Source: Microbulbifer sp. TB1203 (GTDB lineage: Bacteria; Pseudomonadota; Gammaproteobacteria; Pseudomonadales; Cellvibrionaceae). Taken from it: 64,000 bases of DNA. A program made the translations under genes and the position numbers. Within the stretch, counting starts at the first letter, position 1; the number at the start of each line of letters is the position of its first letter. Below the pieces are notes generated by a model. It had not been told where the DNA came from. It did not search any database and was given only the letters and a program-made list of their open reading frames with translations. Below are positions 49,997 through 58,948 of this stretch, one piece after another. The DNA lies in the NCBI RefSeq assembly GCF_030997045.1, contig NZ_CP116899.1, forward strand, positions 4,240,001 to 4,304,000. The letters are read 5' to 3'.

Positions 49997-50659
49997 CTAC
50001 GGCGAAAAGGTTGCCAAGTGGAAGTTTGTTCTCTGCGTTATGAAGTCGTTGCCAGAATTGTTGCCGACTTGAACTTTTGGTCTGTGTTCATCTGTGGCCA
50101 CAGAATTTGCTCCGCCGTCCACTAGGGCGTTCTTCAATTGATTTTGGGGAATTTTTTGATTGTTGTTTTTACTGAATACATAAAAATTCAGTTGGCATGA
50201 AACGCCCAGAATCTTCGCTGCTTGGCGAATCGCATTGCAGGTGCTGGTATATAATTTTTTGTTTGTCCTGATTTTGATCTCATCGTGCTTGCTATCGATA
50301 TTTTCTGCATTTAGGTTTTTTGCATAGACATTTTTCAGTAGCACGTCAGACGGTACGTCATAGTAATTGGATGCAAATTTAACAGCCGACACTATGTCAT
50401 CTGAACGTGTCACATCAATCTCAAATGCCCACATTTCTCTGTCTATAATTGCCGCCTCCTTGCTTACGCTCGCAGAACGATCTTCGTGAAGGGAAACGCT
50501 AATATTGGAGTTTCTAGTCTTCCAAATAGGAAGACTGTGTAGTGTTGTTCTTAATACATATCTTCGTGTGACGCTCTGGTTGCCGAAAATAAGATTTACA
50601 TCCGTTTTAAATGCGTAATTATCTTCTGCAATTGATGTGGCTCCACTCTGATAATCCAT
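49997..50659 (-). CDS. Unknown protein (220 aa), second gene of a pair
   Basis: ATG follows AAGGA. The N-terminal 60 residues form strands (FKTDVNLIFGNQSVTRRYVL), the middle is mixed and the C-terminal 40 residues are polar and probably disordered (VDGGANSVATDEHRPKVQVG). No signal or membrane span. No family recognised. It starts 22 bp after the 127-aa gene, in AT-rich DNA next to defence-like genes. Confidence 0.65.
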   Translation of the reverse strand: MDYQSGATSIAEDNYAFKTDVNLIFGNQSVTRRYVLRTTLHSLPIWKTRNSNISVSLHEDRSASVSKEAAIIDREMWAFEIDVTRSDDIVSAVKFASNYYDVPSDVLLKNVYAKNLNAENIDSKHDEIKIRTNKKLYTSTCNAIRQAAKILGVSCQLNFYVFSKNNNQKIPQNQLKNALVDGGANSVATDEHRPKVQVGNNSGNDFITQRTNFHLATFSP

Positions 50660-50681
50660 TTTTTAAATCCTTTTGGTAGTG

Positions 50682-51065
50682 TTATTGATCCAGATTGGAG
50701 ATGGTGTACTTGTATCGAGTTTCTTCCTCGATCTCCTCAGAACGAAACCCACTAAACGTGATGTTTTGACTGGCTTCTGCAGACTTTGCGAATTTATGAA
50801 CGTTATTGCCACTGTCTCCGATCACTTCCCATTGCGACGGATCAAAACGAATGATCATGGAAATGTCCACAAGATCGAATCTTTTATTCAAGAGTTCATT
50901 TCTAGTTTTTCCGATGATTTCTTCAAAAGCGATCTGTGGGTCGTTTGGTGTGTCTACAGGGACATAGGCTTCGCAGAAATAGAACTCACAGCCGTCGAAA
51001 TCGAGGTCGCAGCCAGGTAGAGGGCGGCTTTTGCTAAAGACTATCCAAATATCTTTGGGTTTCAT
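50682..51065 (-). CDS. Unknown protein (127 aa), first gene of a pair
   Basis: ATG follows CGGAGAG. The acidic soluble protein (WIVFSKSRPLPGCDLDFDGC, ISMIIRFDPSQWEVIGDSGN) has no recognised motif. Coupled spacing with the 220-aa gene suggests an operon. Composition suggests acquisition together with the flanking genes. Confidence 0.65.
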   Translation of the reverse strand: MKPKDIWIVFSKSRPLPGCDLDFDGCEFYFCEAYVPVDTPNDPQIAFEEIIGKTRNELLNKRFDLVDISMIIRFDPSQWEVIGDSGNNVHKFAKSAEASQNITFSGFRSEEIEEETRYKYTISNLDQ

Positions 51066-51522
51066 TCGGCTCTCCGTATTAATAATTTTTTGATCAAAAG
51101 GACGGCTGAGAAAGCGTCTGGTTTTGGCTCACTCCGCCTTTTAAGTGCTTGCAATAATACTGTATCTCTGATTGGGAAGTCTGGTACGTTAGTCTTAGTT
51201 GCAGTAGTCCTCACCAGCTCCAGAACCCTGGGGCTGGGAGGTTATATCACGGGGAATTTTAGAATGTGTAGAGTAGAGAGAAAAAATTTTGATGGATCTC
51301 TTATTGTTAGAGCAAAAAATAATGTCACTCTGACACGAATTTAACTGTTTGGCTAACTCGGACCACCGCCGTGGCCGGGAAACGCGGTAGCTTGCGAAGG
51401 CGGGGGCAGAGCACGCAGCGGGCGATATAGAGCGCGTAAGGGTACCCCTTTCGGCCGTAAGGCTTTGGATGGTTGTCGTGCCGAAATGTTACTCTGACCC
51501 CAATATTCACTGACCCCAATAT
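51066..51522. other. Gene-free stretch with short direct repeats
   Basis: No convincing gene on either strand. Near 51,487 and 51,508 the phrase CTGACCCCAATATTCAC is repeated. The same phrase occurs at 49,727 beside the ABC remnant, so these may be insertion or recombination scars. Confidence 0.4.
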
Positions 51523-51974
51523 TCACAATATTGTCCTCCCGCCGGCAAATACCACTACGGAGTGAATGGTATCTGCCGGTACATCCAGAAGCGCTTCAAG
51601 CGCCTTTACATGTTTGTAATTCTGTCTGAGGGGATTCTGGAACTTGAAAGACTTCTTGTAGATCCGCTGCATCCATTGTGCTTGGTGTTCCCCACCAAAT
51701 ATCCAGCCCTGCATATTCTTGGTTTCTACTACGAAGATGCCAAAACGGGATACGAAGATATGACTATCTGTGTAGTGCCGTCCTGAGTCTGCAGGGTTAC
51801 GTTGTGGATGCGATGATACATGTCAGTGGGAAGACGCAGTCTGCCAAAAAATTTGATCTCTTCTCCCAAGATCCCCTTGAACCATGGAGATTTAAGAATG
51901 GTGGCGAGCAGCGCGATTGCTAGTAGCCAATATGCAACTGATAATACTTGATTGGTAAGTGGATCTAAGTTCAT
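51523..51974 (-). pseudogene. NERD (nuclease-related) domain gene, frameshifted and truncated
   Basis: The N-terminal frame has a membrane anchor (VLSVAYWLLAIALLATIL) followed by FKGILGEEIKFFGRLRLPTD and NVTLQTQDGTTQI. A one-base shift then continues as SHIFVSRFGIFVVETKNMQG and WIFGGEHQAQWMQRIYKKSF. The VVETKN segment with the upstream Asp/Glu is the nuclease-like core of NERD domains. The sequence stops after SVVVFAGG, so about 100 C-terminal residues expected in full-length proteins are missing. Confidence 0.8.
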
Positions 51975-52056
51975 TGAATTAATACTGTTATGTCAAGATT
52001 TGCCCCCTAGCTGCTGACCCCTAGCTGGCCCTTGACCCCTAGCTGGCCCTAGCTCT

Positions 52057-53673
52057 TTAATCATCTTCATCCTGTAGGTCGAAATTCTCTTCGTCTAGTA
52101 ATTTTTCGGGATCTCCTACGGGGTCGAGATCTGGTAGAGTAGGTAGAGAAAATATTGGGTCACAGTCTGTCATTTCTCGAATAAAATGCGCAATGTGCTC
52201 AGATCTCTTGGCGATAAATTCTTCGAACTTTTCATTCAGTAAAAGATTTCGTGCTGAGTTATCTATAAATAGGTGTGATAGATCGGTGAGGTTGAAATTT
52301 TCAATCGCTCTTTGCGGGAATGTGTGGATTGCCTGTGAAATATTTAATTTCGAGTAGTGAATATCTTTGGGTATTAGTGATGCATAGAATTTACTATTCT
52401 TTATGTATTTATAGCTTTCATCGATATTCCTACCGTCTGCCGAGGTTTTCGGCTGAGCAGTTCCGAGAATAAGGGCAATTGATGTGCTAGTTGCATTTCG
52501 TAAATTGAATTTATCGAAAAGTAGCCTGGAAATATCGATGGTTCCTCTAGTAAATAGCGAGTTACTAATTCCAAGACCATACTTTCTTATGTTATCAAGA
52601 TCTTCTTTGTTTTGTCCTGAATTGGATGTCCCGAAGTGCCGGGTTGCGCTCGTAAACCAAATCCAAGATTTTAGCTCTTCGATATCTTCTTTGCGGGGGT
52701 TGGTGTTTGTGTTAAAAAACTCTACGACGTAGTTAAATTGAAGTGCATATGGGATGTATGAGTAGTCATATGCTTCAATTTGATTTATGAAAAATTCAAC
52801 AGACTTTTCGGTAGAAACACGCGTTTTATTTGAGATCTCTTTAAGTTTGGTGGAGTCAAGTTTTCGTAGCTTTTGAATGTCATCCTTATTAATGCCCAGG
52901 TCAGCTGCTGTAGCTATGGATCGCAAAATTATTTTTGATGGAATCCCTGGATATCCAAGATTTTCGCAATTTTCTTGGATTTTTAATATTTCAGCGTTAA
53001 GGTCAAAATCACTTCTCCAAGTGGCTGCCATCATGAGATCAACAATTGTTAGTTTGCGACCTGTGCTATTTATCCTTTCAAATATTGGGGCGACTTCTTC
53101 GACCGTCATATCTCCAATGATAACTACCGCTAGCTTGTAGTCTTTGATTGCTCGTAGAAGATTTTCAGCACTTGCAACGAAGCTTGAGTAATTTTTATTG
53201 TTGGAGTATTGAGTGCATTGACTGAGGAATTCGCTTGTCCGCATAAGTTTATTTAGCGGGAAGTAATTTCCATCCGGAGCGGACTTCATGTGGTGAAATG
53301 TTTCTGTCTCCAGATTAAACCCAATGTTCCATTTGCTCCCTTCATCTTTACCGTCCCAGTATAGGGCTCCGCAAAGAGAGGTTAGTCGCTGTTGGCCATC
53401 TAGTAGGTAATTTGTTGGGAATAGAATTGCTTCGTTTGTATTTAAACTTACTCCAAGAATTTCCCTTTCACTCGTAAGCTTCTGTGAGGAATGCCACAGG
53501 AGCAAGCTTCCGATCGGGTAGCCTTTGTATATGCTGTCGAATAGTTTAAGTATGTCGCTTTCCCTCCAAACAAATTGGCGCTGAAATTTTGGAAGTTTGA
53601 TGTCGCCTGAGCGAACCTGAATAACTAGCTCTTCAAGACGGCTGATTTGGGGCTTGGGATCTCGCTTCTTCAT
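52057..53673 (-). CDS. DUF262 (GmrSD N-domain-like) protein
   Basis: The 538-aa protein has the DUF262 signature in order: IKLPKFQRQFVWRESDILKL near residue 25, GYPIGSLLLW, LLDGQQRLTSLCGAL near residue 90 and IFERINSTGRKLTIVDLMMA near residue 200. DUF262 is a ParB/Srx-like nucleotidase or nuclease domain found in GmrSD, SspE and other anti-phage proteins. The usual C-terminal HNH (DUF1524) motif is not seen. Instead there is a long helical region and an acidic tail (LLDEENFDLQDEDD). It starts 7 bp after the putAbiC-like gene, so the two form an operon. Confidence 0.9.
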   Translation of the reverse strand: MKKRDPKPQISRLEELVIQVRSGDIKLPKFQRQFVWRESDILKLFDSIYKGYPIGSLLLWHSSQKLTSEREILGVSLNTNEAILFPTNYLLDGQQRLTSLCGALYWDGKDEGSKWNIGFNLETETFHHMKSAPDGNYFPLNKLMRTSEFLSQCTQYSNNKNYSSFVASAENLLRAIKDYKLAVVIIGDMTVEEVAPIFERINSTGRKLTIVDLMMAATWRSDFDLNAEILKIQENCENLGYPGIPSKIILRSIATAADLGINKDDIQKLRKLDSTKLKEISNKTRVSTEKSVEFFINQIEAYDYSYIPYALQFNYVVEFFNTNTNPRKEDIEELKSWIWFTSATRHFGTSNSGQNKEDLDNIRKYGLGISNSLFTRGTIDISRLLFDKFNLRNATSTSIALILGTAQPKTSADGRNIDESYKYIKNSKFYASLIPKDIHYSKLNISQAIHTFPQRAIENFNLTDLSHLFIDNSARNLLLNEKFEEFIAKRSEHIAHFIREMTDCDPIFSLPTLPDLDPVGDPEKLLDEENFDLQDEDD

Positions 53674-53680
53674 GAATTTA

Positions 53681-54778
53681 TTATTTCTCGAAAAGCTTTC
53701 TGTGTATGTTATGGATTATGAATCTGTCGTTTAGTGATTCTGCTATTTTGTATTCTTTAACGAGTTTCTTCATTTGTGCGTATGGAAGTGGGTCTTCACC
53801 CCATTCAGTAAGGCTTTCAGGAACTATTGCGAAATAGAATATTGTTGCTATTTCTACGCCCGCAAGTTGAGATTTAAAGATATCAGAATAACTTTTCTTT
53901 TCTTCATCGCTCAAAAATGTATTGCTGTCTATGTATTGATATATCCAAATTGTGTATCGTACGTAGTGAGCTATTTCGTCTAATGATTTGTCTATTGCTT
54001 TTTCGCAGGCCGCTCGTAATTTGGAGATATGGTGTCCTTCGTCCGAATCTAGAAATGCATCGAAGGCAGTGGGCCGTTCGGTCAGAGCTTGAGAGATAGT
54101 GGAAATGTCAGCTTCGGAGAGTCCCTTGTTTCTAAATCCTTCTACATCTTGTTCGTTTTGAATATCGCGTACATCATCTTTAGATAAATGTTTTAGTGCA
54201 ATGAAGATGGGAAAGTCTTTATCATTTTGGGTAATGCTAACGTAAAATACATGCAGGGCTTTTCGGCCGCTTTTCCCTAGTATTTCTATGCTTTTTAGAA
54301 TTTCTTGTCTTGAAATTAGCATCTGGAAAAATGTCGATTCAAAAGTTTGCCTTTCTGAAATATTATTTTGGCGAGCGACCTCATTTTTAGTGGAGTTTAG
54401 GTCTTCGCGTTGGAGGAGGATTGTGCAAATAATTCCGGCAAATGCGAGTCCAGAAAATAATGAGGAGAGTGCGCCAAATTGGTCGCCGAATAAGCCACGA
54501 TCTCCGTACGAACTTTGTTCGTCAGAAGGCGCCACTATTAAGTGATCGATTATCGTAGTGGGGTATAACAGCCATAGGATGAAAACAACAACACAAGCAA
54601 CCGAGAGTATTACTAGCGGGACGTGACTATTTTGATGTTTTTGTCCTGTCAAATTTTTCATTAATACTATCCGTTTGAAAATTGCGCATATTTTTTGCCA
54701 GTGATTGCGCCAATCTTGTGCTGACTGCGAATAAGCTTGTGCACACGCCTGTTGTTCTTCCAATTGATCTGATCCCAT
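53681..54778 (-). CDS. putAbiC-like phage abortive infection membrane protein
   Basis: With ATG 54778 the product is 365 aa. ATG 54661 would give a 326-residue form starting just before the first span. It has two membrane spans (VPLVILSVACVVVFILWLL, and a second in GDQFGALSSLFSGLAFAGII followed by CTILLQREDL), then a helical cytoplasmic domain beginning RQTFESTFFQML. The FGDxFGALSSLFSGLAFAG..LLQRE..FE..FF pattern is that of the putative phage abortive infection (putAbiC) family. Likely role: sensing or effector in phage defence with the DUF262 partner (inference). Confidence 0.85.
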   Translation of the reverse strand: MGSDQLEEQQACAQAYSQSAQDWRNHWQKICAIFKRIVLMKNLTGQKHQNSHVPLVILSVACVVVFILWLLYPTTIIDHLIVAPSDEQSSYGDRGLFGDQFGALSSLFSGLAFAGIICTILLQREDLNSTKNEVARQNNISERQTFESTFFQMLISRQEILKSIEILGKSGRKALHVFYVSITQNDKDFPIFIALKHLSKDDVRDIQNEQDVEGFRNKGLSEADISTISQALTERPTAFDAFLDSDEGHHISKLRAACEKAIDKSLDEIAHYVRYTIWIYQYIDSNTFLSDEEKKSYSDIFKSQLAGVEIATIFYFAIVPESLTEWGEDPLPYAQMKKLVKEYKIAESLNDRFIIHNIHRKLFEK

Positions 54779-54957
54779 TTGCAATCTTTCCCTGTTTTTT
54801 ATGAGTCAGTTCTTGCTGTGCGAGTTCGCATCGTATAGGAATATATAGGGTCATAGTAAAGCTTGGACACCGTATACATTTCTACCCTTTTCTAATCTCT
54901 TTAATGCACTTGCGTTTACGTACTCGTAACTTGTGACTTCCGTTTCATTTTACGCTG

Positions 54958-54975
54958 TCGTGAGTTATATCACAC
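54958..54975. promoter_or_regulatory. CRP/Vfr-like binding site candidate
   Basis: TCGTGAGTTATATCACAC contains GTGA-N6-TCAC, the core CRP/Vfr symmetry and spacing. It lies about 215 bp before the M16 gene and 180 bp before the putAbiC-like gene, so either could be controlled. Confidence 0.45.
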
Positions 54976-55017
54976 AGGTTTGGAGCGGAGGGAGGCCCTG
55001 CAATTGGTTATAACTTT

Positions 55018-55037
55018 GTATGTGAGTGGTCACATAC
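55018..55037. promoter_or_regulatory. Perfect palindrome, operator candidate
   Basis: GTATGTGA-GTGG-TCACATAC has two perfect 8-base arms around 4 bases. Spacing is not that of CRP. It is a likely operator for an unknown regulator of the M16 gene. Confidence 0.45.
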
Positions 55038-55189
55038 CTGGTGGCGTTCGCTACGATTAGTTATACGATCTTCGAGAGCTTTCACACGATCCGTGCCGAT
55101 CCCCAAGCATCCCCTGCGTCATCCTGTTCAGTCGCTCAACCCCACCACTCCTGCTATCTTCCCACCCATAACAAAGCACAGGAACCCCC

Positions 55190-58078
55190 ATGCTCAGGAA
55201 CCTCACGGCCTCCATGGCCCTGCTGGCAGCCGCCTCCACCCCGGCCCTCGGCCTGCTGGGCTGCGACCGCTCCAAGCCCGAGTCCAAGTCGCAATCAGAA
55301 CATTCGTCCCAATTCGCCATCGACTACCAGCAATTCCAGCTGGAGAACGGCCTCAACGTCCTCTTCCATATCGACCGCTCCGATCCCGTGGTGGCGGTGT
55401 CGCTGACGGCCCATGTGGGTTCGGCGCGGGAGAAGGTGGGGCGCACGGGGTTTGCCCATCTGTTCGAGCACCTGCTGTTCCTGGAGTCGGAGAACCTGGG
55501 CAAGGGCGGGCTGGATGCGATGAGTGCGCGTATCGGCGGTTCCGGGGCCAACGGTTCCACTTCCCGCGATGTCACCAACTACTACCAGACGGTGCCCAGG
55601 GATGCGTTGGAGAAGATGCTCTGGGCTGAGGCGGACAAGCTGGGCTGGTTTATCAATACGGTGACCGAGCCGGTGCTGGCCAAGGAAAAGCAGGTGGTGA
55701 AGAACGAGAAGCGGCAGAGCGTCGACAACCGCCCCTACGGCCACACCCAGTACGTGATCGACCGCAATCTCTACCCGGAGGGCCACCCCTACCACTGGCA
55801 GGTGATTGGCTCGCTGGAGGATCTGCAGAACGCAACCCTCGGCGATGTGAAGGCGTTCTTCCGCCGCTGGTATGTGCCCAACAACGTGACCTTGGTGGTG
55901 GCCGGGGATTTCGATCCCGAGCAGGCCCGCGCCTGGGTGCACAGGTACTTCGACGAGGTGCCGGCGGGCGAGCCCATCGCGCGCGCGCCCAGGCAGCCGG
56001 CGGTCTTGAAGGAGACGGTGCGCCGCTACTTTGAGGACAACTTCGCCCGCGAGCCGGCGCTGACGCTCGCCTGGCCGGGGGTGGAGCGCTACCACCCGGA
56101 TAGCTACCCACTGGCGGTGCTGCTGGAATACCTGTCGGACGGCAAGCGCGCGCCCCTGTACCGGGTGCTGGTGGAAGACCAGCAGCTGACCGCGGGTGTG
56201 TCCATGGGTAGTTACGATTCCGAGCTGGCCGGGCAGGTGCAGCTGCGGGTCAACGCCTTCGAGGGCCGCGACCTGGACGCCGTCTACGCGGCGATCGAAG
56301 AGGCCTTTGCGTTGTTCGAGCAGGAGGGCATCGCCGCGGAGGACCTGGAGCGCATCAAGGCCGGGCAGGAGATCGGCTTCTACAACGGCCTTTCCAGCGT
56401 GCTGGGCAAGGGCTTCCAGCTGGCCCAGTACCAGGTGTACACCGGCGACGCCGGCTATGTGAGCGAGGATATCCAGCGCCTGCTGGCGGTGACCGCGGAA
56501 GACGTGCAGCGGGTGTACCGCAAGTACCTCAAGGACAAGCCGTTTGTGGCGGCGAGCTTCGTGCCGCGCGGGGAGAAGGCACTGGCGCTGGCGGATTCCA
56601 CCGCGGCGCAGGTGGTGGAAGAGCAGATAGTCACCGGCGCCGAGGAGCAGTTCGATGCCTCGGTGCAGGCGGACTATGAACGGACCCCGTCCAGCTTCGA
56701 CCGCACGAAAGAGCCTTCCTACGGCGAGCCGGCCCAAACTGCGGTGCCGCAGGTGTGGCAGGAGAAGCTGGCCAACGGCCTGCAGGTCTCCGGTATCGAA
56801 AACGGCGAGGTGCCCACGGTCAACTTCAGCCTGGTGATCGACGGCGGCCAGCTGCATGAGCAGCTCGACAAGATCGGCGTCGCCAACCTCACCGCGATGC
56901 TGATGGAGCGTGGCACCGCCAGGCGCACGCCGGAAGAACTGGAAACGGCGATCCAGAAACTAGGGGCCAGCATCAGCATCTCCGCCGGTGAAGAAGCGCT
57001 CCGCTTCGACGTCACCACACTGGCGCGCAACTTCGAGCCGGTGTTCGCGCTGGTGGAGGAAATGCTGTTGGAGCCGCGTTGGGATGCGGGCGAACTGGTG
57101 CTGGCGAAGAAGAGCGTCATCAGCCGCATCAAGCGCGCCGCTGCCGAACCAAATGCCATCGCCGGCAAGACCTTTGTGCGCCTGCTGCACGGCGCGGACA
57201 GCATTCGCGGCTACAGCCGGCTCGGCACCGAGGCGTCCGTGGCCGCCATCACCATGGACGACTTGCGGGCCTTCCACCGCGATTACCTGTCGCCGTTGGT
57301 GAGCCGCGCCCATGTGGTGGGCGATATCGCCCGCGAGGATTTCCTGAAGGCGGCGAGTTCCCTGGCCAAACGCTGGCCGGCCCAGGAAGTGAAAATTCCC
57401 GATCCCGAATCCGTGGCTGCCGCGCCGGGTATCTACTTCGTCGACGTGCCGGGCGCGAAGCAGTCGGTACTGCGCATCGGCCGCCCGGCCATGTCCGCGC
57501 TGTCTGCGGATTACTATCCGGCGGTATTCAGCAACTACATCCTCGGCGGTGGCGGCTTCGCCTCGCGCTTCACCCAGCAGTTGCGCGAGGGCAAGGGTTA
57601 CACCTACGGTATCCGCTCCGGAATTTCCGCCGGCAAAACCCAGGGCGAGTTTATGATCGGCACCGGCGTGCGCGCCAATGTCACCGCGGAATCGGTGCAG
57701 CTGATCCACGACATCCTCCAGGGTTATGCGCTCACCTATACCGAGCAGGACCTGGAAACCTCGCGCTCCTATCTCATCCGCAGCAACGCCCGCGCCTTCG
57801 AAACCGCGAGCGCCAAGCTCGGCCTGCTGGAAAGCATGAGCCGCTACGACTGGCCCGCCGACTATGTGCGGGAGCGGGAGGCTATCAGCAAGGCCATGAC
57901 CGTGGACACGGTGCGCAAGATTGCCGGCACTTACATGCAGCCGGATTCGATGATTTGGGTAGTGGTCGGCGATCGTGAGACGCAGTTCAGCCGGCTGGAG
58001 AAGCTGGGGTTGGGTGAGCTGACATTATTGGATAGCGAGAAGCTGACGCAGATGGCGGAGCTATCTGTAGCGGACTGA
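55190..58078 (+). CDS. M16 family (pitrilysin/insulinase-like) zinc peptidase, two-domain, probable lipoprotein
   Basis: The 962-aa protein begins MLRNLTASMALLAAASTPAL GLLGC, a signal with possible lipobox. The first M16 half has the inverted zinc motif FAHLFEHLLFLES (HxxEH, His90-Glu93-His94) and the distal Glu in KNEKRQSVDN. The second half, from about residue 520, repeats the fold without the zinc motif, with the RGxxYT-like GKGYTYGIRSG loop near residue 805. It should cut peptides in the periplasm inside a clamshell chamber. An upstream region holds two palindromic operator candidates. Confidence 0.93.
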   Translation: MLRNLTASMALLAAASTPALGLLGCDRSKPESKSQSEHSSQFAIDYQQFQLENGLNVLFHIDRSDPVVAVSLTAHVGSAREKVGRTGFAHLFEHLLFLESENLGKGGLDAMSARIGGSGANGSTSRDVTNYYQTVPRDALEKMLWAEADKLGWFINTVTEPVLAKEKQVVKNEKRQSVDNRPYGHTQYVIDRNLYPEGHPYHWQVIGSLEDLQNATLGDVKAFFRRWYVPNNVTLVVAGDFDPEQARAWVHRYFDEVPAGEPIARAPRQPAVLKETVRRYFEDNFAREPALTLAWPGVERYHPDSYPLAVLLEYLSDGKRAPLYRVLVEDQQLTAGVSMGSYDSELAGQVQLRVNAFEGRDLDAVYAAIEEAFALFEQEGIAAEDLERIKAGQEIGFYNGLSSVLGKGFQLAQYQVYTGDAGYVSEDIQRLLAVTAEDVQRVYRKYLKDKPFVAASFVPRGEKALALADSTAAQVVEEQIVTGAEEQFDASVQADYERTPSSFDRTKEPSYGEPAQTAVPQVWQEKLANGLQVSGIENGEVPTVNFSLVIDGGQLHEQLDKIGVANLTAMLMERGTARRTPEELETAIQKLGASISISAGEEALRFDVTTLARNFEPVFALVEEMLLEPRWDAGELVLAKKSVISRIKRAAAEPNAIAGKTFVRLLHGADSIRGYSRLGTEASVAAITMDDLRAFHRDYLSPLVSRAHVVGDIAREDFLKAASSLAKRWPAQEVKIPDPESVAAAPGIYFVDVPGAKQSVLRIGRPAMSALSADYYPAVFSNYILGGGGFASRFTQQLREGKGYTYGIRSGISAGKTQGEFMIGTGVRANVTAESVQLIHDILQGYALTYTEQDLETSRSYLIRSNARAFETASAKLGLLESMSRYDWPADYVREREAISKAMTVDTVRKIAGTYMQPDSMIWVVVGDRETQFSRLEKLGLGELTLLDSEKLTQMAELSVAD

Positions 58079-58120
58079 GCGAGGCGCGGGCCCGGAAAGT
58101 TCCGGGCCAAATTGCCGCTG

Positions 58121-58206
58121 ACCGTAGGATGGGCAAAGGAGCGTAGCGACGTGCCCATCAGCCGGATCTGCGATGGGCACGCTGCGCTTTGCTCATCCTA
58201 CGAAAT
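58121..58206. repeat. REP-like palindrome GTAGGATGGGCAAAGGAGCG
   Basis: Arms CCGTAGGATGGGCAAAG and CTTTGCTCATCCTACG with GTGCCCATC..GATGGGCAC inside. Same family as 44,415 and 60,255. Confidence 0.75.
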
Positions 58207-58273
58207 CGTTGTATTTCTGTCTTTCAGTCCGGGACCTGGTCTTATCCAGGTTCCATCCAGTAAATAGAAACCG

Positions 58274-58789
58274 TCAGGCTTCTTCCATGATGTAGGGCTT
58301 GAGATAGGTCATAAAATCCGTCTTGCCGAGCGGGGCGCCGAGCTTGCGCAGAATCGCATAGGCAGTGGTGATATGAAAATACAGGTTGGGCATCAGGAAG
58401 TCGTTCAAATACTGCCGGGCCGGTAGTTCACAGTATCTGCCGGGCCCGAGGCCAACGCGCTTGATTTCATCGAGCTTGCTGTCATCCACGTCAATGCCGG
58501 TAACCAGCTCCCTGGTTTGCGCGATATGCGCACGCGCGGTGGCCAGGGAGTCCACTTCCGCACTGAGGTTCTCTATGGGCTGGCCGGCACACCACTGGGA
58601 AAATCCCCTGGGCTGGTTACAGGCGAATGCGATCTGGGTGCCAAACGGGAACATGTCCTCGGCGAGGCGCTCCTGCATAATCGCGTCCATATCCGAAAAA
58701 TGCTCTTCACCGACCGACAGGATCTGATCGAGCACGTCGAGTCTCGAGGTGAAAATCCGCTTGATCTCACTGATTTCCTTTTTAGCCAT
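58274..58789 (-). CDS. DUF1993 family protein
   Basis: The 171-aa protein (ATG 58789 after GAGAG) fits DUF1993: an all-helical protein with MFPFGTQIAFACNQPRGFSQ, LATARAHIAQTRELVTGID and the ending LPNLYFHITTAYAILRKLGA-type segment (here FLMPNLYFHITTAYAILRK). These resemble DinB-like four-helix bundles. Function unknown. It lies downstream of the CoA-transferase gene on the same strand, 160 bp away. Confidence 0.88.
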   Translation of the reverse strand: MAKKEISEIKRIFTSRLDVLDQILSVGEEHFSDMDAIMQERLAEDMFPFGTQIAFACNQPRGFSQWCAGQPIENLSAEVDSLATARAHIAQTRELVTGIDVDDSKLDEIKRVGLGPGRYCELPARQYLNDFLMPNLYFHITTAYAILRKLGAPLGKTDFMTYLKPYIMEEA

Positions 58790-58948
58790 AATGGTCTCTC
58801 TTTCCGTATGGTTGATGTCTGGAGCGCACATTCGGCGACTTTAGCGCAATGCGGGCCGGATGGAGAAGGGTTTTCAGCCAAGTTGCCCGTTTCTGCTATC
58901 CGGCTTCAATTGGCAAGCGCTGTGCGGATCGAAACAGTAGCGCGCGAT

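Larger units (their letters stand above)
54779..55189. other. Divergent control region between putAbiC-like and M16 genes
   Basis: About 410 AT-rich bases without a convincing gene. It holds two palindromes described separately (54,958-54,975 and 55,018-55,037). Promoters for both divergent units must lie here, but I cannot assign them confidently. Confidence 0.5.

Noticed and set aside
52005..52055. Short array of GACCCCTAGCTGGCC repeats as a regulatory repeat
   Set aside because: Only three imperfect copies in a gap behind the DUF262 gene. No sign of function or expansion.
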